Below are positions 1-5,291 of a stretch of DNA of 5,291 nucleotides, piece by piece. Below the pieces are notes generated by a model. That model saw nothing but the letters and a program-made list of their open reading frames with translations, searched no databases and had not been told where the DNA came from. Where the stretch lies: NCBI GenBank assembly GCA_023250795.1, contig JAHFAB010000160.1:1-5291 (forward strand). Reading direction: 5' to 3'. The translations under genes and the position numbers were made by a program. Source of the stretch: Bacteriovoracaceae bacterium (GTDB lineage Bacteria > Bdellovibrionota > UBA1018). Position 1 is the first letter of the stretch; every line of letters starts with the position of its first letter.

Positions 1-300
1 TTGAAACTATTGGACTTAAAATCTGGGGAAAAAGCTTTTGAGGTCAAATTGGGTTACCAAGGCAATCGATTTCCATTTGGTGATTTCAAAGCATTTTTTT
101 CTACTCAAGAAAAATCGGATCCGATTGAAATTGCATATATCTCCGGAGTTTCTTCATATATCAAAGACCGCAACGTTTCTTTTGCGCTAAAGCCTCCTTC
201 CGATATCAATCTAAAGTCTGGAAAACTGCGTCTAGACTATCAAGAGCCTAAAGAAGATGGCGGAAAATTATTGGATTCTATTGAGGTAGAAATTAAGTAG
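1..300 (+). CDS. C-terminal part of a probable periplasmic pilus chaperone (partial, 5' end outside window)
   Basis: The frame is open from the first base to the TAG at 298-300, so these 99 codons are most likely the end of a longer gene. The TTG at base 1 is only the window edge, and no signal peptide is present. The fragment is rich in alternating beta-strand patterns. It has a GYQGN...FGDFKAFF stretch (residues 18-32), an ISGVSSYI strand, VSFALKP (59-65) and a closing GKLRLDYQEP...GGKLL segment (74-91). This resembles the second Ig-like domain of fimbrial chaperones, which often ends with a 'G.LR..Y.....GG.L' strand pair. Family knowledge: such chaperones cap pilin subunits in the periplasm and deliver them to an outer-membrane usher. 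The inference is strengthened by the DUF4402 gene and the usher gene that follow. The diagnostic N-terminal domain, with its Arg/Lys cleft residues, is not in view. Another secreted beta-sandwich protein remains possible. Confidence 0.55.
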   Translation: MKLLDLKSGEKAFEVKLGYQGNRFPFGDFKAFFSTQEKSDPIEIAYISGVSSYIKDRNVSFALKPPSDINLKSGKLRLDYQEPKEDGGKLLDSIEVEIK

Positions 301-308
301 ACCGTGTT

Positions 309-791
309 TCAATAAACTACCGTCACGACAAAAGCCCCCCGATAACTTCCAGGTGCTTGGTTCGTTGCAAGTGGTGCTCGAGTGGCTCCCACATAGAGGG
401 TTTGTTTGCCCATCGACCCCAACGAACCTTGCTCAGAGGGATTTGATCTAAAATCGTCTACTGAAATTTCTTTTACTGGAAATAAACTCTCATCATGGGC
501 CAAAGTCATTTTGATTTGGTTATTGGAAGGCAAAACAATCATATAAGAACGATTCCCTTCACCTGAAACTTCAAAACTTGCATTTTCACCATTTGGAGCA
601 TTGCCGGGCGGAATTTCCTTTTTTGGATCACCCTGTGGAGCTTCACCAAAGTTTAAGTCTGTGAGTTTTTGTATCGAAATAGCAGTAGTAACGCGCTGTA
701 GCGCAAACGCCGTGGTACTAGCAGCGTCACACACCTCCTCAGTCGAGAAAAAAACCAATAAAAAACTCACAAAAACATTTTTCAAAAACAT
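309..791 (-). CDS. Secreted DUF4402 domain protein, probable pilin-like subunit
   Basis: The 160-residue product starts at the ATG at 791. An upstream in-frame ATG at 863 would add 24 charged residues ahead of the signal peptide and run into the usher gene, so the internal start is preferred. Residues 1-23 form a Sec signal: MFLKN, then hydrophobic VFVSFLLVFF, with likely cleavage near CDA|AS. The mature part shows the DUF4402 pattern: a hydrophobic N-terminal strand (AISIQKL), DLNFGE (45-50), ASFEVSGEGN (71-80) with YMIVLP after it, GKQTLYVGA (128-136), and a terminal GSYRGAFVVTVVY (148-160) with the GxYxG motif and a final beta-strand ending in Tyr. A Pro/Gly/Asn-rich loop lies at about 51-70. 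The mature protein has no cysteine. The GxYxG plus last-strand arrangement recalls spore-coat-U-like pilins. The flanking chaperone and usher suggest it is their substrate, with the N-terminal hydrophobic strand as candidate donor strand; this is inference. It ends 8 bp from the convergent chaperone gene. No strong Shine-Dalgarno is seen. Confidence 0.85.
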   Translation of the reverse strand: MFLKNVFVSFLLVFFSTEEVCDAASTTAFALQRVTTAISIQKLTDLNFGEAPQGDPKKEIPPGNAPNGENASFEVSGEGNRSYMIVLPSNNQIKMTLAHDESLFPVKEISVDDFRSNPSEQGSLGSMGKQTLYVGATRAPLATNQAPGSYRGAFVVTVVY

Positions 792-803
792 GATTTCTGC
801 AGA

Positions 804-830
804 AGTATCTTGCACTTTCTTTTTGGTCAA
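804..830 (-). promoter_or_regulatory. Candidate sigma70-type promoter of the DUF4402 gene
   Basis: Read on the minus strand, TTGACC (825-830, five of six matches to TTGACA) is followed after a short 15 bp spacer by GATACT (804-809, four of six matches to TATAAT). Initiation would fall only about 6-12 bases before the ATG at 791, leaving almost no leader. This agrees with the lack of a good ribosome binding site. The spacer is shorter than optimal, so the call is tentative. Confidence 0.25.
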
Positions 831-839
831 GCAGAGTTT

Positions 840-845
840 AGGGTG
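840..845 (+). promoter_or_regulatory. Weak ribosome binding site supporting the usher start at 855
   Basis: AGGGTG sits 9 bases upstream of the ATG at 855 and can pair imperfectly with the 16S rRNA 3' end. It favours this ATG over the in-frame TTG at 810. The TTG would add 15 residues (starting MHFLFGQAEF) in front of an otherwise clean signal peptide. Confidence 0.35.
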
Positions 846-854
846 TTTAGCTTC

Positions 855-3428
855 ATGTTTCACTCTTGGCTTTACTCAGTGCTTTATTCAATAGTAGTTT
901 TTTTAGTCTTCAGTCTTTCTCCTATTTCTGCCCACTCAGCTGAACACGAAACTCTTTTCGAAGTCGCTTTCGAAGATGGCTCCGTCGTTACAGACTCTCT
1001 CATTGCTTATGAAAGATCTGGCACTTGGTATTTTCCTCTTTCATTTCTGACCGATGCGATCGGTTTGGACATCAAGGTTTCTCCGAGATTAAAAGTGGCA
1101 GAGGGTTTTATCCTCAATGAATCTCGACATTTTAAACTCAATCTCAATCAATGTATGGTGGAATATGGGTCTGTAAAATCCAATCTCCCTCTAAAAGGAT
1201 CACAATGCGATGATGTATTGCTGTTTGAAAATGATTTTTATATCTCTCAGAAATATTTTGAAACCTGGTTTCCACTGCAGTTTAAAATAGACCTCATCCG
1301 ACTAAAAATCATTATTAGTTCAAACGAGAAATTGCCCTATCAACTTCAAAAAGAACGAGAACTACAAGCAGAGAGAATATTGTCCAGTCAATCCAAGTTT
1401 GATCCAGGCTATCCCAAAGAGACTCTCAGAAATAATTGGTTCGAAGGCCCTTTTGTAGACACTCAATCCCTATTTTCTAATCATTTGACTCGAAACGACC
1501 TCACAGTTGGGAACGAGTTACTTGGGTTAGACTCCATCACTTCACTTTCATTTCTAGACCGAAAATTGGGCAAATGGCGTTTAGAGCTAGGAAGAAAAGA
1601 CACGGAGGGAAAATTGCTGGGACCCCTCCATGCGAGAGAGGTCCAACTCTACGATATTGGTTTTCCAAATCTACCCCTGATCAGCAATGGAAAAAATATA
1701 AGAGGACTCTTAGTCTCAAGTTACCCCTTAAACGCACTGAGTCTATTTGGAAATCAAGAGTTTCAGGGGGAACTTTTATCTGGATGGGAAGTGGAGCTCT
1801 ATCACAATGAATTACTCATCGGGCGACAAGTTTCAGATGGCACGGGAAGATACTCCTTCAAAGACGTCGAACTGAATTATGGAAAAAATGATTTTCAACT
1901 TATTTTTTATGGCCCACAGGGACAGAGAAAAGAAGAATTCCAATCTTATCAAATTGATTCAGACCTTATCCGTCCACAAGGTAGAGATTTTCGACTAGCT
2001 CTGGGAGATCTTGGACACTCTAATTTGTATCTAGCTCAAATAGATCAAAGCATTACTAAGCATATTACTGCCAGGACAGGAATAGCTCGATTGAATTGGC
2101 TCCAAAATCCAAACCCAAAGTCATATGCCTACTTAGGTTTGAGCGGGTTTAACAAGTATTTCTTGATTTCTGGACTAGGAGCTTTCAACCAAGAGAACGG
2201 GAAGGCTTGGCAATTAGAAATGAGAATGCCATTCATGAAAGCGTCACTTGGGGCAAAATACACTCAGCTTTATAACTTTAAGAGCGAGCTGTTTAACCCT
2301 GACGAAGATCTTATGAAAAAAGAGCAAATTTCTTTTAACCTAAATCATATTTTATTTTCTCACCCGAGTATGAGATTGAGCTGGGAAATTACACGAAATC
2401 TTTTTGTAGATGATTCTTTGATTACTAGCTTAACCCAAAGGACTGTCACTCACTTAGGTCGGCTTTTGTTCAACCACGACATACTCTACGACCTGGGCAA
2501 TCCAAGCTCTGTCTCTGGAAAATTTGATTTGCATTTTATTCCTGGTTTTTCGGTTTATCGAATAGGGATGAGCTATGGCTTTGGCGGAATTAAAGTCTTT
2601 GACAGTGAAATACAAACTAAGTTTTCAGAAAAATTTTCCGGGACGGGAGGGTTCAAATATTTTCCAGGGTCTAATCTCAAGCAAGCTTCAGTTTCACTCT
2701 CCAGGCAGTTTAAAAGTTTCCTCTTAGGTTGTGAGGGCTCAGGAAATTCGAACGCAGAGTATACGGTCGGACTATTGTTAAATATGAGCTTAGCTTGGGA
2801 TCCTCACCAGAGTGAACTTCATATCGAATCTGAAACACAGGCCCGGTATGGTGCTGCGTCAGTACAAGTTTTTATCGATGAAAATTATAATGGGAAATAT
2901 GATCCGGGTGAAAAAGTTCTTTCGGGTATTGGTCTAATCGTCAACCAAAGAGAAGAAGATTTGCTAACAGATGAAAATGGAGGTGCGTATCTCAATCACT
3001 TATCTCCATATGTCCCGACAGATATTGCTCTTTCACTTCGAACGATCGAGAATCCGATATTAGAACCCTCAAAAAATGGGGTTCGCATTATTCCACGTCC
3101 TGGAAAAACTAATTTTGTAGAATTTCCAGTCAATGCAGTTGGAGAAATTGACGGGATTATAGAAATTTCAAACGGAGAAATCAGAAAAAAAGATATCCCT
3201 ATCCTACTTGAAAAAGTGCAAACTCAAGAAAAAATGAAAACTGTTTTGACGGATCATGAAGGATTGTTTTGGATCAACTCCATACAGGTTGGAGAGTATT
3301 TTCTAAGTGTAGATCCTGATTTTTTACAAAAACACAGACTCAGTTCAACTCCATCTATGCGAAAAATAATCATCCCTAAAGAAGGCTCTTTTGAAAGTGG
3401 AAACGGCTTCGTTTTAAAAAAGTATTAG
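855..3428 (+). CDS. Outer-membrane usher-like protein of an atypical DUF4402-linked chaperone-usher system
   Basis: The product has 857 residues from the ATG at 855. Residues 1 to about 28 are a Sec signal (hydrophobic LYSVLYSIVVFLVFSLSP, then small residues), so it is exported. Residues 31-155 form a periplasmic N-terminal region with two cysteines (100 and 118) that could form a disulfide. A charged linker follows (LPYQLQKERELQAER). Residues about 200-660 have alternating amphipathic strands typical of a beta-barrel. Inside the early barrel lies an Ig-like segment (about 298-365: FGNQEFQGELLSGWEVELY, then DGTGRYSFKDV and FYGPQGQRKEE), which probably corresponds to the usher plug. The C-terminal part has a Ca-loop-like DENYNGKYDPGE (675-686), TDENGGAYL, PRPGKTNFVEFPV, and a last carboxypeptidase-regulatory-like domain (about 764-857, GEIDGIIE...TDHEGLFWI...GEYFLSVDP). 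Usher length is normal (about 800-900). Its job would be secretion of the chaperone-bound DUF4402 subunit. It diverges from the subunit gene, and its TAG overlaps the stop of the convergent dehydrogenase gene. The general usher-like class is fairly secure; the exact subfamily is not. Confidence 0.8.
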   Translation: MFHSWLYSVLYSIVVFLVFSLSPISAHSAEHETLFEVAFEDGSVVTDSLIAYERSGTWYFPLSFLTDAIGLDIKVSPRLKVAEGFILNESRHFKLNLNQCMVEYGSVKSNLPLKGSQCDDVLLFENDFYISQKYFETWFPLQFKIDLIRLKIIISSNEKLPYQLQKERELQAERILSSQSKFDPGYPKETLRNNWFEGPFVDTQSLFSNHLTRNDLTVGNELLGLDSITSLSFLDRKLGKWRLELGRKDTEGKLLGPLHAREVQLYDIGFPNLPLISNGKNIRGLLVSSYPLNALSLFGNQEFQGELLSGWEVELYHNELLIGRQVSDGTGRYSFKDVELNYGKNDFQLIFYGPQGQRKEEFQSYQIDSDLIRPQGRDFRLALGDLGHSNLYLAQIDQSITKHITARTGIARLNWLQNPNPKSYAYLGLSGFNKYFLISGLGAFNQENGKAWQLEMRMPFMKASLGAKYTQLYNFKSELFNPDEDLMKKEQISFNLNHILFSHPSMRLSWEITRNLFVDDSLITSLTQRTVTHLGRLLFNHDILYDLGNPSSVSGKFDLHFIPGFSVYRIGMSYGFGGIKVFDSEIQTKFSEKFSGTGGFKYFPGSNLKQASVSLSRQFKSFLLGCEGSGNSNAEYTVGLLLNMSLAWDPHQSELHIESETQARYGAASVQVFIDENYNGKYDPGEKVLSGIGLIVNQREEDLLTDENGGAYLNHLSPYVPTDIALSLRTIENPILEPSKNGVRIIPRPGKTNFVEFPVNAVGEIDGIIEISNGEIRKKDIPILLEKVQTQEKMKTVLTDHEGLFWINSIQVGEYFLSVDPDFLQKHRLSSTPSMRKIIIPKEGSFESGNGFVLKKY

Positions 3429-5050
3429 GCCATGAACGGATATCGATAATCTTTCGGGGGGTGAAAAGTTTCTTTCACAGTCCTGGGAGAGAGCCATCGA
3501 TATAGGTTTAAGATGCTGCCGGCTTTGTCATTAGTTCCAGAAGCACGTGCCCCACCGAAGGGCTGTTGGCCTACAACAGCGCCTGTGGGTTTATCATTGA
3601 TGTAGAAGTTTCCAGCGGCATTTCTCAGACGAGAAGACATGTGCTCCAGAGCCGTACGATCCTGAACAAAAACAGCTCCAGTCAAACTATAAGCCGTGGA
3701 CTCGTCACAGATTTTGAGCGTTTCTTCTAGCTGAGAGTCTTCATACACAAAAACCGTTAAGACGGGGCCAAAAATCTCTTCCACCATGCTCTTGTATTTC
3801 GGATCAGATGTCAGAATCACAGTGGGAGACACAAAATATCCTGTACTAGAATCTGTTTTGCCACCTACCAAGATTTTCGCCTGAGAAGAAGACTTGGCGT
3901 GATCGATAAACTGAGATATTTTTTTAAAAGAACGCTCGTCAATCACAGCATTCATAAAGTTTCTAAAATCTTGAACATCCCCCATGGCAATAGTACTGAC
4001 TTCACTTACAAATTTTTTCTCTAACTGTCCCCACAGACTCTGAGGAATGTAAGCTCGAGAAGCAGCAGAGCATTTTTGGCCTTGGTATTCGAACGCACCC
4101 CGAATCAACGCAGTCGAAAGCGCTTCAATATCTGCCGACGGATGCGCAAACACAAAATCTTTTCCCCCTGTTTCACCCACAAGTCTTGGATAAGATCGAT
4201 AATTCTCAACATTTTGCCCCACAGTTTTATAAATCGTCTGAAAGGTAGCGGTCGAGCCAGTAAAATGAACTCCCCCTAATTCTCGATGGGGCAGTAAAAC
4301 TTGCCCCGCAAGAGGACCCTCTGCCGGGATGAAATTAATCACCCCATCTGGAAGCCCCGCTTCTTTAAAAAGTTTCATTGTGTAGTAAGCCGATAAAACC
4401 TGCGTGTCAGAGGGCTTCCACAAAACTGTATTTCCCATGAGCGCTGGGGCAGCCGGCAAATTCGCAGCAATCGAAGTAAAATTAAACGGAGTAATCGCCA
4501 AAACAAAACCCTCGAGCGGTCGGTAGTCCATAGAGTTTTGCACCCCCACAGAAGAAATGGGCTGGGTTTGCAAAATCTGCTCATAAAAATGCGCATTAAA
4601 CCTAAAAAAATCGATCAACTCGCAAGCCGCGTCAATCTCAGCCTGAAAAACATTTTTGGACTGTCCGAGCATCGTAGACGCATTTAAAATATCCCGATAA
4701 GGTCCCGCCAAAAGATCAGCTGACTTGAGAAAAATCGCGGCACGCTCTTTCCACTCCAAAGCCTCCCAGGCAGGCTTTGCTTTGCGAGAAGCCTCAATAG
4801 CCATCTCAAGCTCTTTTGGACCCGCGAGATGAAATTCTGCCAAAACATGGCGATGATGATGGGGCATAACGACCGTGCGTTTGACTCCTGTTCGAACCTC
4901 CACCCCACCAATGACGCATGGAATCTCTATTTTTTCAGATGCAATGGATTTGAGCTTAGCTTTCAAGCTCGCCCTCAGGCTCTCTTCACTTTGGGTATAT
5001 TGTCTGACTGGTTCATTGACTGGAATAGGAACTTGAAAAGTGTTTGCCAT
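3425..5050 (-). CDS. pruA: L-glutamate gamma-semialdehyde (1-pyrroline-5-carboxylate) dehydrogenase, ALDH4A1-like
   Basis: This cytoplasmic NAD-dependent enzyme oxidises glutamate gamma-semialdehyde, the open form of 1-pyrroline-5-carboxylate, to glutamate. It is the second step of proline catabolism. The 541-residue product is complete and matches the length of the monofunctional eukaryote-like group (human ALDH4A1 without its presequence). Visible signatures are the N-terminal PHHHRHVLAEFH (64-74), TPFNFT with the oxyanion Asn190, WKPSD with Lys212, FTGS (263-266), GETGGKD with general base Glu293, GQKCSAASR with catalytic Cys327, and EEIFGP (424-429). The loop PTGAVVGQQPFGGARASGTN (488-507) is characteristic of P5C dehydrogenases and binds the substrate's amino acid end. 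All catalytic residues are present. The start at 5050 is the only reasonable ATG and has just a weak GAGA upstream. No proline dehydrogenase or PutA fusion lies next to it. The 3' end overlaps the convergent usher gene by 4 bases. Confidence 0.96.
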   Translation of the reverse strand: MANTFQVPIPVNEPVRQYTQSEESLRASLKAKLKSIASEKIEIPCVIGGVEVRTGVKRTVVMPHHHRHVLAEFHLAGPKELEMAIEASRKAKPAWEALEWKERAAIFLKSADLLAGPYRDILNASTMLGQSKNVFQAEIDAACELIDFFRFNAHFYEQILQTQPISSVGVQNSMDYRPLEGFVLAITPFNFTSIAANLPAAPALMGNTVLWKPSDTQVLSAYYTMKLFKEAGLPDGVINFIPAEGPLAGQVLLPHRELGGVHFTGSTATFQTIYKTVGQNVENYRSYPRLVGETGGKDFVFAHPSADIEALSTALIRGAFEYQGQKCSAASRAYIPQSLWGQLEKKFVSEVSTIAMGDVQDFRNFMNAVIDERSFKKISQFIDHAKSSSQAKILVGGKTDSSTGYFVSPTVILTSDPKYKSMVEEIFGPVLTVFVYEDSQLEETLKICDESTAYSLTGAVFVQDRTALEHMSSRLRNAAGNFYINDKPTGAVVGQQPFGGARASGTNDKAGSILNLYRWLSPRTVKETFHPPKDYRYPFMA

Positions 5051-5056
5051 TTCTGT

Positions 5057-5085
5057 CTCATAACGCGTTCGGCCGCCTCACTCAA
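5057..5085 (-). promoter_or_regulatory. Candidate promoter of the P5C dehydrogenase gene
   Basis: On the minus strand, TTGAGT (5080-5085, four of six) and TATGAG (5057-5062, four of six) are separated by exactly 17 bp. Initiation about seven bases downstream would fall on or next to the ATG at 5050, which would make the message leaderless. Matches are modest and the call could be chance. Confidence 0.25.
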
Positions 5086-5132
5086 GCATTTCATTTTTTT
5101 AGTTCTTTTCTGGTATTCTTTTTCCAGCTTTT

Positions 5133-5141
5133 TGGCATAAT
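5133..5141 (+). promoter_or_regulatory. Candidate extended -10 promoter for the right-edge gene
   Basis: TGG followed by CATAAT (five of six matches to TATAAT) gives an extended -10 element that can work without a good -35 box, and no good -35 is seen 17 bp upstream. It lies 13 bases before the GTG at 5155, so the transcript would have a very short leader. It is in the 104 bp spacer between two divergent genes, where a promoter is expected. Confidence 0.35.
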
Positions 5142-5154
5142 TAATGACACGACT

Positions 5155-5291
5155 GTGAAAAACTATACCACTCGCTTTCTCAAGATGATTGCAATGGGTT
5201 ACATGACCTTCCCGGTAATGTACATCCTCTTAGCCGCGCTCTTATTCGACATCCCAGCACTTCAATGCATCCGAATCTTACTTTCTCCTCT
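5155..5291 (+). CDS. N-terminal fragment of a probable membrane protein (partial, 3' end outside window)
   Basis: A frame from the GTG at 5155 stays open through 45 full codons to the window edge. The predicted start has a basic N-terminus (KNYTTRFLK) followed by a hydrophobic stretch at about residues 11-33 (IAMGYMTFPVMYILLAALLF) and a second hydrophobic part toward residue 44. This looks like a transmembrane helix of an inner-membrane protein, or less likely an uncleaved signal. In-frame ATGs at codons 11, 14 and 17 are alternative starts but would cut into the basic flank. There is no clear Shine-Dalgarno; the candidate promoter just upstream suggests a short-leader mRNA. I do not recognise the family. 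It is divergent from the dehydrogenase gene, and a functional link is not evident. A chance open frame in so short a stretch cannot be excluded. Confidence 0.5.
   Translation, partial: MKNYTTRFLKMIAMGYMTFPVMYILLAALLFDIPALQCIRILLSP

Noticed and set aside
296..320. Possible bidirectional terminator between the chaperone fragment and the DUF4402 gene (GTAG/CTAC)
   Set aside because: It offers only about 4 bp of pairing around a 16-base loop and has no T tract.
810..854. Longer usher starting at TTG 810
   Set aside because: It adds 15 residues before the signal peptide and lies within the candidate promoter of the DUF4402 gene. The ATG at 855 has a better-placed ribosome binding site.
792..863. 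Longer DUF4402 reading frame starting at the ATG at 863
   Set aside because: The extra 24 residues are charged and polar, precede a clean signal peptide and would overlap the usher start. The start at 791 fits better.
601..894. Plus-strand open frame antisense to the DUF4402 gene
   Set aside because: It lies opposite a well-supported coding region, starts mid-gene and shows no recognisable protein pattern.
1574..1810. 78-codon plus-strand frame inside the usher gene
   Set aside because: It is an out-of-frame shadow of the usher with Arg/Lys/Trp-rich composition and no domain.
3461..3478. Hairpin GTGAAA/TTTCAC just after the usher stop, considered as a terminator
   Set aside because: The stem is only 6 bp and AT-rich, it lacks a following T tract on either strand, and it lies inside the dehydrogenase coding sequence.
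4973..5100. Small minus-strand frame (starting MKCLSEAAERV) overlapping the dehydrogenase start in another frame
   Set aside because: It runs out of frame into the conserved dehydrogenase gene and has no ribosome binding site or recognisable motif. It is probably chance.
4076..5140. Several short frames on both strands within and across the dehydrogenase gene (4076-4279 +, 4375-4596 -, 4684-4911 -, 4829-5140 +)
   Set aside because: All overlap the highly conserved dehydrogenase coding frame, have no plausible start context and no recognisable motifs. The last runs through the dehydrogenase start region and spacer without support.

Overview
The window is AT-rich, bacterial and tightly packed. 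It carries two unrelated modules plus one gene fragment at each edge. The two secreted proteins and the outer-membrane barrel with N-terminal signal sequences point to a Gram-negative organism. Moderate-to-low GC, weak Shine-Dalgarno sequences and an ALDH4A1-type P5C dehydrogenase next to a DUF4402/usher-like locus would fit a Bdellovibrionota-like or other non-enterobacterial proteobacterial genome. That placement is a guess from style, not from a diagnostic marker.

Left part (1-3428): an atypical chaperone-usher fimbria-like locus. It holds the last 99 codons of a probable periplasmic pilus chaperone (+), a complete 160-residue secreted DUF4402 protein that is the likely pilin-like subunit (-), and a complete 857-residue outer-membrane usher-like protein (+). 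The subunit gene lies on the opposite strand between the other two. It converges with the chaperone across 8 bp and diverges from the usher across a 63 bp spacer. The expected pathway is Sec export of the subunit, capture by the chaperone in the periplasm, and secretion or assembly through the usher. No tip adhesin is visible.

Right part (3425-5050): a full-length L-glutamate-gamma-semialdehyde (1-pyrroline-5-carboxylate) dehydrogenase on the minus strand, the second step of proline catabolism, with all catalytic motifs intact. Its stop codon overlaps the usher stop codon tail to tail. No proline dehydrogenase gene is visible beside it.

Right edge (5155-5291): the first 45 codons of a probable small membrane protein, divergent from the dehydrogenase. 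The 104 bp between them holds candidate promoters for both. There is no RNA gene, insertion sequence, CRISPR array or convincing intrinsic terminator, and no gene-free stretch over 300 bp.

Nothing here clearly amounts to a new kind of system. The closest candidate is the compact DUF4402 chaperone-usher locus with its subunit on the opposite strand.
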